Numbered from the stretch's first letter, positions 28,528 through 36,727 are shown. The stretch is 64,000 bases of DNA from Methyloligella sp. GL2 (GCF_013341275.1 NZ_CP054476.1:1067501-1131500), one strand, 5' to 3'. Numbers and translations: made by a program. The notes: generated from the letters alone by a model not told the origin.

Positions 28528-29330
28528 TTCTTCTCCGGCTTGCGGTCCGGCTCGCCGATGGCGGCGAGATCGGTCATGCCGGCCAGAACCTCGGCGGCAT
28601 GGAACACGCGGGCGGGCTTGCCGAGCCGCTTCAGGCGGCCGGCGATATTCAGCAGGCAGCCGAGGTCGCCGCCGAGCACCGTGTCGGCCTCGGCGCTCTC
28701 CACATTGGCAACCTTGTCGGAGACCATGTGGGTGGAGATCTCCGGGTACTTGACGCAGAACGTGCCGCCGAAGCCGCAGCAGGTCTCCGAATCCTGCAGC
28801 TCGGCGAGCGTCAGCCCTTCGACCTGAGACAGCAATTGGCGCGGCTGGTCCTTGATGCCGAGCTTGCGCAAGCCCGAGCAGCTATCGTGATAGGTGACCC
28901 GTCCGGGATAGGAGGCGGGCATCGGCCGGGCGCCAAGAATGTCGGTGAGGAAGGACATCAGCTCGAAGCTGCGCGCGGAGAGATCGGCGGCCCGCTCGCG
29001 CCATTTCGCATCGTCTTCGAACATCTCCGGATAGTCCTTGCGGAGCGTTGCCATGCACGAGCCGGAGGGGCCGACCACATAATCGAAGTCTGCGAAGGTT
29101 TCGATCACCTGCTTGGCGATGCGCCGGGCGGCGGCATCGTCGCCGTTGTTATAGGCCGGCTGGCCGCAGCAGACCTGCTGCGCCGGCACCGAGACCCGGC
29201 AGCCGGCATCCTGCAGCAGCTTGACCGCCGCAAAGCCGATATTGGGCCTGAACAGGTCCACGAGACAGGTGACGAAGAGCCCGACATGCGGACCCTTGGA
29301 TTTGCGGAGTTTCGTCTCGGATTGGACCAT
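28524..29330 (-). CDS. lutA: Lactate utilization protein A (CCG-domain Fe-S oxidoreductase)
   Basis: A 268-residue protein with two CCG domains: QVCCGQPAYNN and ETCCGFGGTFC, plus CLVDLF near the N-terminus and HDSCSGLRKLG in the middle. This matches LutA/YkgE, which binds an unusual 4Fe-4S site. It is first in lutABC. No Shine-Dalgarno precedes the ATG; an inverted repeat abuts the start codon instead, so the message may be leaderless or the operator may overlap the initiation region. Confidence 0.92.
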   Translation of the reverse strand: MVQSETKLRKSKGPHVGLFVTCLVDLFRPNIGFAAVKLLQDAGCRVSVPAQQVCCGQPAYNNGDDAAARRIAKQVIETFADFDYVVGPSGSCMATLRKDYPEMFEDDAKWRERAADLSARSFELMSFLTDILGARPMPASYPGRVTYHDSCSGLRKLGIKDQPRQLLSQVEGLTLAELQDSETCCGFGGTFCVKYPEISTHMVSDKVANVESAEADTVLGGDLGCLLNIAGRLKRLGKPARVFHAAEVLAGMTDLAAIGEPDRKPEKK

Positions 29331-29351
29331 TTGGTAAAATTTTCATACCAA
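29331..29351. promoter_or_regulatory. Inverted repeat abutting the lutA start, candidate GntR operator
   Basis: TTGGTA (29331-29336) and TACCAA (29346-29351) are perfect arms separated by 9 bases, ending one base before the lutA start codon. FadR-type GntR proteins often bind TGGTnnnACCA; the spacing here is wider. The divergent GntR gene starts ~120 bases away, so local control of lutABC is likely. Confidence 0.55.
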
Positions 29352-29471
29352 GCTTGATGTCTGGTCCAGTCTGTAACACTATTGACATGCGCGGGCAAAC
29401 GATGACTCCTGCCCTCGCGGCGGACGGCATTTTTAGTGCAGGTCTTCAATGCAGGCCGGGGTGGTCATCGA

Positions 29472-30233
29472 ATGGAACGCATACGGCATCCGCGGATTGC
29501 CCAGGCGATCGCCGATCACATCGAAAAGCTTATTCTGCAAGGCGTTTTGCGGCCGGGCGAGCGGCTGACGCCGGAGCGCGAGCTCGCCGAAAAGCTCGAC
29601 GTCTCGCGCCCTTCCTTACGTGACGCTATCGAGATGCTGGTCGAGCGCGGGCTTCTCACGCGGGCGCGCGGCGGCACTTTCGTGGCGCAATTTCTGTCGC
29701 CCTTGCTGAAGCCGCTGGCCTCTTTGCTTCAGGACAATCCCGAGGTCACCGGGGATTATTTCGAATTCCGGGAGATGATCGAAGCCCAGGCTGCGCGCTA
29801 TGCGGCGCGCCGGGCCTCCGATATCGACCGCCAGGCGATCGAGGATTGCGTGGCGCGGATGAAGGCGGCGCACGAGCTGGAAGATCCGGAGCAGGAGGCG
29901 CAGGCGGATGTCGATCTGCACCTTCTGATCTACGAGGCGGCGCATAACGCGGTGCTGCTGCATTTCATGCGGGCGCTGGTGGAGCTGCTGCGCAGCAACA
30001 TCTTCTATAGCCGGCAGCAGCTCTATCAGCGCAGCGCCGTGCGCAACAAACTGCTCGTGCAGCATCTTGCCATCGCCGAGGCGGTGCTTGCCGGCGATCC
30101 GGAAGCGGCCGAACGGGCCGCGGCGGAGCATGTACGATTTACTTTCGAAAGCGTCGAAGCCATTCGCCGGGACAGCATGAGGCTGCAGGCATCGCTACTA
30201 CGCGTCGAAAGAAGCGACTATCTTGCGAGGTGA
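29472..30233 (+). CDS. GntR-family regulator (FadR/LldR subgroup)
   Basis: About 253 residues from the ATG at 29472; a start at 29436 is also possible. The N-terminal winged helix (LTPERELAEKLDVSRPSLRD) is followed by an FCD effector domain (FEFREMIEAQAARYAARRAS; later VDLHLLIYEAAHNAVLLHFM with metal-binding Asp/His). It is divergent from lutABC and probably represses it, responding to lactate as LldR and LutR do. Confidence 0.88.
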   Translation: MERIRHPRIAQAIADHIEKLILQGVLRPGERLTPERELAEKLDVSRPSLRDAIEMLVERGLLTRARGGTFVAQFLSPLLKPLASLLQDNPEVTGDYFEFREMIEAQAARYAARRASDIDRQAIEDCVARMKAAHELEDPEQEAQADVDLHLLIYEAAHNAVLLHFMRALVELLRSNIFYSRQQLYQRSAVRNKLLVQHLAIAEAVLAGDPEAAERAAAEHVRFTFESVEAIRRDSMRLQASLLRVERSDYLAR

Positions 30234-30286
30234 TAAAACAAAAAACGCCCAATCAACCAAACAGATAAACATTAGGGAGGGGCGCA

Positions 30287-32275
30287 ATGGATGCAACAGA
30301 GATTAAGAAGATGGAGCTGGGCGAGTCGCGCGATCTGACCTGCTCGGCCGGAATTGGCGAGCTGCAAGGCCATTACGAGAGGCTGCCCAGTGCACAATGC
30401 GGGCATCTCATCGAGTCGTCTTGGGAGCGCTGCGTCAGCCAGTACAAGCTCGACCGCAGCCGGCATAAAGGCCCGGAGATCGTCACCACGCCGGAGTTCA
30501 AGGACGCGGCGGATCCGCTGGATCTGCTGTGCTATGTGGCGCGGCCGCATATCGAGCGCCTGCTGGGCCGGCTGGCCTCCTCGCCCTATGTCGTGATGCT
30601 GTCGGATCCGAACGGCATCGCGCTCGACGTGCTCGGCGATACGCCGCCGGACAAGGCGATGCGCCGGATGGGCGTGTGCACCGGTGCGCTGTGGGGCGAG
30701 GATCATGCCGGCACCAACGGCATCGGCACCTCGCTCGCCACCCACTCCCCGGTCACCATTCATCGCGGCCAGCACTTCTTTCCGACCTTCGCCGGACTGA
30801 CCTGCACCGCGGCGCCGATTTTCGGTGTCGACGGCGAGGTGATCGCGGCGCTGGATGCGTCCTCCGTCGCCGATCTGCCTTACGAGATGCAGGTCTTCGT
30901 GCTCGACCTGATCGTCGGAACCGCGCGGCATATCGAGCGCGGCTATTTTCTGGAGCGCAATCGCGACCGCACCATCTTGCGTGTCGAGGCGGGTCTTGCG
31001 CGGGCGCAGGAGGGCAACGGCCTGATGCTGGCGCTCGGCGATGACGGCTGCCCGGTGGAGCTGTATGGCGGCCATGGCGACGGTCTGCCGATGCTGGACG
31101 GGCGCCAGATCATCGGACATCCCTTGTCCGGCTTCCTGGAGATCACCTGGCAGGATGCCGGCGTCCATCATGCCGATGCTTTCGTCGAGCGCATCGGCAT
31201 CGCGCATCTGAAAGAGTCTGGGCAGCCCTGTTTCGCCAGCCTGATGACGCCTAAGGGGCGGCGCAGTATCGCCAGGCCGGGCAAAACCTCGCCGGCGCGC
31301 TGCGAATCCAAGGTGGCGGCCCGGGGCGCGACGGAAAGCTTGGGGCTGGAGGTTCTCGCCGGTGAGGATCCGGTGTTGCGCAAGCATGTCGCCACGATCC
31401 AGAAACTGGTCGACAAGGGATTGCCGATCCTTCTGCAAGGCGAGACCGGGACCGGCAAGGAGGAGTTCGCCCGCGGCATTCACGAGACCGGTGCGCGCGC
31501 CGACAAGCCTTTCACGGTTATCGACTGCTCCTCGATCCCGGAGAATCTGGTCGAGAGCGAGCTGTTCGGCTATGAGGCGGGCACGTTCACCGGTGCGGTC
31601 CGCGGCGGCCGCAAAGGCCGGATTCCAGGCGCCAACGGCGGCACTCTGTTTCTCGACGAGATCGGCGATATGCCACTTTCCCTGCAGACCAGGCTGCTGC
31701 GCGTGCTCGCGCAAGGCGAGGTGACACCGCTGGGAACGGCGAAGCCGGTGAAGGTGGATTTCAACGTCATCTGCGCCACCCATCGCGATCTCACCGAGAT
31801 GGTCGCCAAAGGGCAGTTCCGGCAGGATCTCTATTACCGGATCGCCGGCCTCCAGATGGAACTGCCGGCCTTGCGGGATCGCACCGACAAGGCGAGCGTC
31901 ATTCGCGGGGCTCTGGAAATCGAGGCCGCGCGTATGGATCTCGGCATCCCGCCACGGATTTCCGAGGCGGCGATGGAGGTGCTGCTGGCGCAGCCCTGGC
32001 CGGGCAATATGCGCGAGCTACGCCTTGCCATGCGTTATGCGCTGGCCTGCACCACGGAGGACGAGATTCAGCCGGACCGTCTTCCGCACTGGCTGAAAGA
32101 GACGCCGAAGAAAGAGGAGGGGACGGTGCGTGCCGCTCTTCCGACCGCGGCGGAGCTTCAGGAGGTACTGGAGCAGCGCCAATGGTGCATCTCCGAAGCT
32201 GCCGATCAGCTGAAGGTGAGCCGCCAGACGCTCTATCGCTGGCTCAAGCGCCACAATATCAGCCGCCCCGAGTAG
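30287..32275 (+). CDS. Sigma-54-dependent activator, AcoR-like
   Basis: A 662-residue activator with strong ribosome site (GGGAGG). The N-terminal ~230 residues contain a GAF domain (WGEDHAGTNGIGTSLATHSP, typical of AcoR regulators). The AAA+ domain (~residues 365-590) has Walker A GETGTGKEEFARG, Walker B GGTLFLDEIGDM and the sigma-54 loop as GTFTGA instead of GAFTGA. A Fis-type helix-turn-helix ends the chain (ISEAADQLKVSRQTLYRWLK). Related proteins control acetoin and alcohol oxidation genes. It converges on the PQQ dehydrogenase operon, which has a matching sigma-54 promoter, so it is its likely activator. Confidence 0.9.
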   Translation: MDATEIKKMELGESRDLTCSAGIGELQGHYERLPSAQCGHLIESSWERCVSQYKLDRSRHKGPEIVTTPEFKDAADPLDLLCYVARPHIERLLGRLASSPYVVMLSDPNGIALDVLGDTPPDKAMRRMGVCTGALWGEDHAGTNGIGTSLATHSPVTIHRGQHFFPTFAGLTCTAAPIFGVDGEVIAALDASSVADLPYEMQVFVLDLIVGTARHIERGYFLERNRDRTILRVEAGLARAQEGNGLMLALGDDGCPVELYGGHGDGLPMLDGRQIIGHPLSGFLEITWQDAGVHHADAFVERIGIAHLKESGQPCFASLMTPKGRRSIARPGKTSPARCESKVAARGATESLGLEVLAGEDPVLRKHVATIQKLVDKGLPILLQGETGTGKEEFARGIHETGARADKPFTVIDCSSIPENLVESELFGYEAGTFTGAVRGGRKGRIPGANGGTLFLDEIGDMPLSLQTRLLRVLAQGEVTPLGTAKPVKVDFNVICATHRDLTEMVAKGQFRQDLYYRIAGLQMELPALRDRTDKASVIRGALEIEAARMDLGIPPRISEAAMEVLLAQPWPGNMRELRLAMRYALACTTEDEIQPDRLPHWLKETPKKEEGTVRAALPTAAELQEVLEQRQWCISEAADQLKVSRQTLYRWLKRHNISRPE

Positions 32276-32388
32276 CGCCGGTTACATCTGGAAGCGAGGC
32301 CGCTTGCCGCCTCCCGGCGGGAGAGCGGCTTTCGCTGCCCGCCGCTAAACCGTGGCTTCGTCCGCCAAGGCGTGTCCCTCATCTACGC

Positions 32389-32426
32389 AAAAAAAAGGCC
32401 CTCCCGACGATATCGCCGGAAGGGCC
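32389..32426 (-). terminator. Terminator of the Rieske-PQQ dehydrogenase operon
   Basis: On the minus strand a GC-rich stem (GGCCCTTCCGG / CGGGAGGGCC, with a loop CGATATCGT) is followed by eight T residues, 25 bases after the stop of the second dehydrogenase. Confidence 0.92.
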
Positions 32427-32450
32427 AGGGTGGACGCGAAGGTAAGTGGG

Positions 32451-34196
32451 TTACTTCTTGTCGTCAGGCAGGGCGAAGACCCAGACCGAACCGCCTTCGG
32501 GCACTTCGGGTTCCCAGCCGTCCTGCACGGCCATCTTGCTCTGGATCCACTGAGCGTCGACGCCATAACCGGAGACCACGGCAATGTACTGTTTGCCGTC
32601 GATTTCGAAGCTGCTCGGAGGCGAAATGATGCCCGACGGGGTCGGGAACTCCCAAAGCAGATCGCCGGATTTGGCATCGTAGGCGCGGAACTTCCGGTCG
32701 TTGGTGCCGCCGGCGAAGATCACGTCGCCAGCCGTGGTCAGGATCGAACCGAAGTTCCAGGACTTCTTGTAGGTGTCCTTCCAGACCTGCTTGCGATCAT
32801 TGATGTTCCAAGCCTGGATGCCGCCGATATAGGGGAAGTCCTTGTCGGCTTTCAGATCCAGCTTGTTGATGTCGACACCCGCGGACCACTGGCCCGGGAT
32901 GATGGGCTGCACGAGGCCGGTCAGCGTCATGCAGTGATTGTCGTTGAACGGGATGTACAGCATCTTCGTCTTCGGATTGTAGGCCTGGTAGAACCAGTCC
33001 TTGCCGCCCCAAAGGCTCGGGCAGTACGTCGCCGTCTTGCCGGTGCCGACCTTGGCTTCTTCATTGTAGGTCGGACGGCCGGTCTTAGGATCGAGGGTCT
33101 TGAAGACGGTGTTCTTCACATACGGCACAGCGTGGTCGTAGGTGATCTTGCCGTCGGGCTCGCGGTTCAGCCAGTAGAGATAGCCGTTGCGCTGAGCGGT
33201 GATCAGGCCCGGCACCTTCTTGCCGTCCTTATCGAAGTCGACCAGTGCGGGCGCGTTCATGCCGGCCCAGTCCCAGGAGTCGTTCCAGTGGTACTGGTAA
33301 TGGCCTTCGACATCACCGTCGTCGGGATTGATGGCCATAACGGAGGCGAGATAGAGGTTGTCGCCCGGACGCTGATCGCCCGGCCAGGGCGAGCCGTTGC
33401 CGACACCCCAATAGATGATGTCGTTGTCGGAGTCGTAGTTGCCCGGCATCCACATGGTGCCGCCGCCGTCTTTCCAGGCGTCCTTCCACTCCCCTTCATG
33501 GGGCCATGTTTCGTAGCCGGCTTCGCCCGGTCCGGGCACGCCGTAGGTGGTCCAGAGCTCCTTGCCGGTCTTGGCGTCGAAGGCCTTGATGAAGCCGCGC
33601 ACACCGAACTCGCCACCGGACGGGCCGACGATGACCTGCCCCTTCACCACCAGGGGTGCCGAGGTGATGTAGGCGCTATCGTTCTGCCAATCGCAGACTT
33701 CCGATTCCCAGACCAGCTTGCCGGTCTTGGCATCCAGCGCGTCGAGCTTGCAGTCGATGCCCGCTACGTAAACGTTGTCGCCCCAAAGTGCGACACCGCG
33801 ATTGGTCATGTGCAAGGCGCCGAAGCCGTCGGGCAGCTCACGCTTGTAGCGCCACAGCAGACGGCCGGTCTTGGCATCGAATGCGAGCACTTGATTCTTC
33901 GGCGTGGAAACGAACATGTACCGGCCGTTGACGATGGCCGGCGCTTCGTGACCGTAGGCCATCCCCGTTGCGCCGGACCAAACCGGCTCCAACTTGGAAA
34001 CGTTCTTGGCCGTGATCTGGTCGAGGGGGCTATAACTCCAGCCTTTGTAGCTCCCCTTCGTCATCAACCAGTTTTCCGGCTCCGGATTGGCGAGCCGCTC
34101 GTCGGTGACTGTCTTGTACTCTCCCGGTCCGTCCGCGGCATATGCCGACGGGACCATTGCTATCGCTAGCAATGCTGCGTAGGTCAGCTTTCTCAT
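32451..34196 (-). CDS. PQQ-dependent alcohol dehydrogenase, calcium-type (Ala at the lanthanide position)
   Basis: About 581 residues from the ATG at 34196 (AGGAGG before it), with signal peptide ending VPSAYAADG, hence periplasmic. It is an eight-bladed PQQ propeller like methanol/ethanol dehydrogenases. Metal and catalytic residues are visible: Glu in GGEFGVRG, Asn in GVGNGSPWPGDQRPG, Asp 309 in NDSWDWAG, Arg in QRNGYLYW. Two residues after the catalytic Asp is Ala 311, as in calcium-dependent MxaF. The vicinal Cys-Cys before NRG is missing (GALHMTNRG). It is the last gene of the operon and a close paralogue of the upstream dehydrogenase. Likely substrate is a short alcohol or diol. Confidence 0.92.
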   Translation of the reverse strand: MRKLTYAALLAIAMVPSAYAADGPGEYKTVTDERLANPEPENWLMTKGSYKGWSYSPLDQITAKNVSKLEPVWSGATGMAYGHEAPAIVNGRYMFVSTPKNQVLAFDAKTGRLLWRYKRELPDGFGALHMTNRGVALWGDNVYVAGIDCKLDALDAKTGKLVWESEVCDWQNDSAYITSAPLVVKGQVIVGPSGGEFGVRGFIKAFDAKTGKELWTTYGVPGPGEAGYETWPHEGEWKDAWKDGGGTMWMPGNYDSDNDIIYWGVGNGSPWPGDQRPGDNLYLASVMAINPDDGDVEGHYQYHWNDSWDWAGMNAPALVDFDKDGKKVPGLITAQRNGYLYWLNREPDGKITYDHAVPYVKNTVFKTLDPKTGRPTYNEEAKVGTGKTATYCPSLWGGKDWFYQAYNPKTKMLYIPFNDNHCMTLTGLVQPIIPGQWSAGVDINKLDLKADKDFPYIGGIQAWNINDRKQVWKDTYKKSWNFGSILTTAGDVIFAGGTNDRKFRAYDAKSGDLLWEFPTPSGIISPPSSFEIDGKQYIAVVSGYGVDAQWIQSKMAVQDGWEPEVPEGGSVWVFALPDDKK

Positions 34197-34220
34197 TCGT
34201 TTCCTCCTAGCGAAGTTCAA

Positions 34221-34249
34221 GAGGGAGGGTTTCTTTGCCCCTCCCCCTC
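34221..34249 (-). promoter_or_regulatory. Leader hairpin before the second PQQ dehydrogenase
   Basis: On the minus strand a G-rich left arm pairs with CCCTCCCTC around the loop GCAAAGAAA, 25 bases before the start codon. The loop and inner stem are shared with the leader of the first dehydrogenase: a 17-base identical block at 34226-34242 and 36094-36110. It lacks a U-run, so control of mRNA stability or translation is likelier than termination. Confidence 0.55.
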
Positions 34250-34270
34250 CCCGGCGGAATACCGGGATGG

Positions 34271-34289
34271 CTTTGCGCATCGCGCAAAG
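34271..34289. repeat. Perfect inverted repeat between the two PQQ dehydrogenase genes
   Basis: CTTTGCGC-ATC-GCGCAAAG, an 8-bp perfect stem with a 3-base loop, lies 10 bases after the stop of the first dehydrogenase. No U-run follows, so it may set relative transcript levels or protect the upstream 3' end. Confidence 0.6.
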
Positions 34290-34298
34290 ATCGTTGCT

Positions 34299-36053
34299 CT
34301 ACTTGTCGTCAGGTAGAGCGAATACCCACACCGAACCCCCTTCGGGGACTTCGGCTTCCCAGCCGAGCTGGTTGTGCATTTTGTTCTGAATCCACTGAGC
34401 ATCGACGCCGAAGCCGGCAACGACGGCAATGTATTGCTTGCCATCGATTTCGAAGCTGCTCGGAGGGGAGATGACACCCGACGGCATCGGGAACTCCCAG
34501 AGCAGATCGCCTGTCTTCTCGTCGTAGGCGCGGAACTTGCGGTCGTTGGTGCCGCCGGCAAACAAGACGCCGCCCGCCGTGGTCAGGACCGAACCGAAGT
34601 TGAACGTGTCCTTGTACGTCGTGCGCCACATCCGCTTGCGATCGTTGATGTTCCAAGCCTGGATGCCGCCGATGAAGGGAGCATCCTTCTCGACCTTAAG
34701 CTCCAGCTTGTCGACATCGACGCCGGCCGACCACTGACCCGGAATGATCGGCTGAACGACACCGGTCCAGGTCATGCAGTGATTGTCGTTGAACGGGATG
34801 TAGAGCATTTTGTTCTTCGGGTCGTAGGACTGATAGAACCAGTCCTTGCCGCCCCAAAGGCTCGGGCAATAGGTGGCCGTCTTCCCGGTGCCAGGCTTGT
34901 TTTCCATGTTGTAGGAAGGCTGCCCAGTCTTGGGATCGAGTTCCTTGAAGACGTTGTTCTTCACATAAGGAACGGCCCCGTCGTAGGTGATGTCACCCTT
35001 GTCATTGCGCTCGAGCCAGTACAGGTAGCCGTTACGCGCCGCGGTCACGAGACCGGGAACCGTCTTCCCGTCTTGTTCGAAGTTGACGAGCGATGGCGCA
35101 TTCACCGCGTCCCAGTCCCAGGAGTCGTTCCAGAGATACTGGAAGTGGCCGAGGATCTTGCCCTCTTCCGGCTGGATCGAGAGAACCGAGTCCAGATAGA
35201 GGTTCTTGCCGGGACGCTGATCGCCGGGCCAAGGAGCACCGTTGCCGACACCCCAATAAATGATGTCGTTGTCGGCGTCGTAGTTGCCAGGCATCCACAT
35301 GGTGCCGCCGCCGTTCTTCCAGGCGTCTTTCCATTCGCCTTCCTGCGGCCAGCTGTCGGAGCCAGGCTCTCCCGGCTCGGGAATGCCGTAAACGGTCCAT
35401 TCCTTCTTGCCGGTCTCGGCGTCGAAAGCCGAAATGTAGCCGCGAACGCTGGTCTCGCCGCCCGACGGACCGACGATCACCTTGCCTTTGACGATCAAAG
35501 GCGCGGAAGTGATGTAGGCGCTGTCGTTCTGCCAATCGCAGACCTGGGATTCCCAGATCAGCTTGCCGGTCTTGGCATCGAGCGATTCCAGCATGCAATC
35601 GATCGTGGCGACGTAGACTTTATCGTCCCAGAGCGCGACGCCGCGATTGGTCATATGCAGCGCGCCGAACCCTTCGGGAAGTTCACGCTTGTGGCGCCAC
35701 AACAGACGGCCGGTCTTGGAGTCGAAGGCGAGCACTTGATTTTCAGGCGTGGCCACGAACATGTAACGGCCGTTGACGATCGCCGGCGCCTCATGACCAT
35801 GGGTCATGCCGGTCGCCGCCGACCATACTGGCTTCAACTTCGAAACGTTGTCGGGCTTAATCTGGTCGAGCTCGCTATGGCTCCACCCCTTGTAATTGCC
35901 CTTCGTCATTAGCCAGTTTTCAGGCTCTGGATTTGCTAATCGCTCGCCGGTTACCGGTTTGTAGTCCCCCGGTAGATCCGGCGACGATTGGGCTGCGCAT
36001 ACCGATGGTATCATCGCTAACGCAAGCAACGCCCCGTAGGTTAGAGTTTTCAT
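34299..36053 (-). CDS. PQQ-dependent alcohol dehydrogenase, lanthanide-type (Asp at the switch position)
   Basis: About 584 residues from the ATG at 36053 (AAGGAG before it). The signal peptide ends near PSVCAAQSS, so the enzyme is periplasmic. The propeller residues match methanol/ethanol dehydrogenases: Glu in GGETSVRG, Asn in GVGNGAPWPGDQRPG, catalytic Asp 313 in NDSWDWDAVN, Arg in ARNGYLYW. Asp 315, two residues after the catalytic Asp, is the hallmark of lanthanide-using enzymes such as XoxF and PedH. The vicinal Cys pair is absent here too (GALHMTNRG). It is second in the operon, after the Rieske gene. PQQ synthesis genes are not in the window. Confidence 0.92.
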   Translation of the reverse strand: MKTLTYGALLALAMIPSVCAAQSSPDLPGDYKPVTGERLANPEPENWLMTKGNYKGWSHSELDQIKPDNVSKLKPVWSAATGMTHGHEAPAIVNGRYMFVATPENQVLAFDSKTGRLLWRHKRELPEGFGALHMTNRGVALWDDKVYVATIDCMLESLDAKTGKLIWESQVCDWQNDSAYITSAPLIVKGKVIVGPSGGETSVRGYISAFDAETGKKEWTVYGIPEPGEPGSDSWPQEGEWKDAWKNGGGTMWMPGNYDADNDIIYWGVGNGAPWPGDQRPGKNLYLDSVLSIQPEEGKILGHFQYLWNDSWDWDAVNAPSLVNFEQDGKTVPGLVTAARNGYLYWLERNDKGDITYDGAVPYVKNNVFKELDPKTGQPSYNMENKPGTGKTATYCPSLWGGKDWFYQSYDPKNKMLYIPFNDNHCMTWTGVVQPIIPGQWSAGVDVDKLELKVEKDAPFIGGIQAWNINDRKRMWRTTYKDTFNFGSVLTTAGGVLFAGGTNDRKFRAYDEKTGDLLWEFPMPSGVISPPSSFEIDGKQYIAVVAGFGVDAQWIQNKMHNQLGWEAEVPEGGSVWVFALPDDK

Positions 36054-36088
36054 TTGGTGCTTCTCCTTGGCATTCACATTTATTTTCT

Positions 36089-36118
36089 CGGGAAGGGTTT
36101 CTTTGCCCCTTTTTCCCG
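36089..36118 (-). promoter_or_regulatory. Leader hairpin before the first PQQ dehydrogenase
   Basis: On the minus strand CGGGAAAAAGGG pairs with CCCTTCCCG (three-base bulge) around the loop GCAAAGAAA. It starts right after the Rieske stop codon and ends 36 bases before the dehydrogenase start. It shares a 17-base identical core with the hairpin at 34221-34249. Confidence 0.55.
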
Positions 36119-36727
36119 TTAGCGCGGTGGTCCTAGCCTGCCGATGAAATCGGCAGCCACCGTAAGGTCGCCATCGCCCTCTTTCAGAGGCAGGATGGCC
36201 AGTCGACGGGTTGCCGGCCCGTGGACAATCGCGCCGCGATCGCCCGCATCGAAAGTCGATCCGTGGCAATTGCAGACAAACTCGTGTTCGGTTTCGTTCA
36301 TGGCTGAGATGACACAGCCGTTATGGGTGCAGACGGCCGAGTAGGCGACGACCTCATCTGCCGTGAGGGACTGGGTGTCCTTCTCCACATCGTCGGCAGG
36401 GAGGCGCGCCACCAGCAGCAGGTTGAGGCGCGACCTGCTGCGCACCGTTTTCGTTTTCGGATCCATCGGATAGGCCAGCTTGGGCTCTTCGCCGACCTTG
36501 AGATCGGCAGGATCGATGATTTCGTTCCTGGGACCGCCGGTCAGATAGACGAGCGTGTCTCCCACCTGCGGCAGCATGCTGCTTGCATCGGTTTCTGCCT
36601 CGACACGCGATGCTCCCAATGGCGCCACCGCCATCGTCAAAGCGCCGATCATCAGATTACGCCGACAGCAATCGACGTTCTCTTCTGGCTGATCCTCGTT
36701 CCCAGCGGTCTTCTCTTTCTCACTCAA
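36119..36727 (-). CDS. Periplasmic Rieske [2Fe-2S] protein, candidate electron acceptor
   Basis: A 202-residue protein with a TTG start preceded by a good ribosome site (GGAGG, 9 bases). The N-terminus carries a twin-arginine signal (CCRRNLMIGALTMAV, residues 20-34). The Rieske motifs are complete: CTHNGC (Cys 133, His 135, Cys 138) and CNCHGSTF (Cys 152, Cys 154, His 155), giving cluster ligands and the disulfide. It is first in the operon with two PQQ dehydrogenases, where a cytochrome c would be expected, so it may take their electrons. Similarity to the small subunit of arsenite oxidase is possible, but no molybdenum subunit is near. Confidence 0.88.
   Translation of the reverse strand: MSEKEKTAGNEDQPEENVDCCRRNLMIGALTMAVAPLGASRVEAETDASSMLPQVGDTLVYLTGGPRNEIIDPADLKVGEEPKLAYPMDPKTKTVRSRSRLNLLLVARLPADDVEKDTQSLTADEVVAYSAVCTHNGCVISAMNETEHEFVCNCHGSTFDAGDRGAIVHGPATRRLAILPLKEGDGDLTVAADFIGRLGPPR

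Noticed and set aside
27151..28827. Plus-strand open frame of 558 codons
   Set aside because: Antisense to lutB and lutA, whose cysteine motifs and ATGA overlaps are clear.
32352..35912. Two long plus-strand frames opposite the PQQ dehydrogenases
   Set aside because: They mirror the duplication of the real genes and carry no motif or ribosome site.
32451..36053. An Asp-x-Asp pair in NYDSDNDIIYWG / NYDADNDIIYWG taken as the lanthanide site
   Set aside because: Counting along methanol dehydrogenase shows this Asp is about 55 residues before the catalytic Asp; the true switch position is in WDWA/WDWD.
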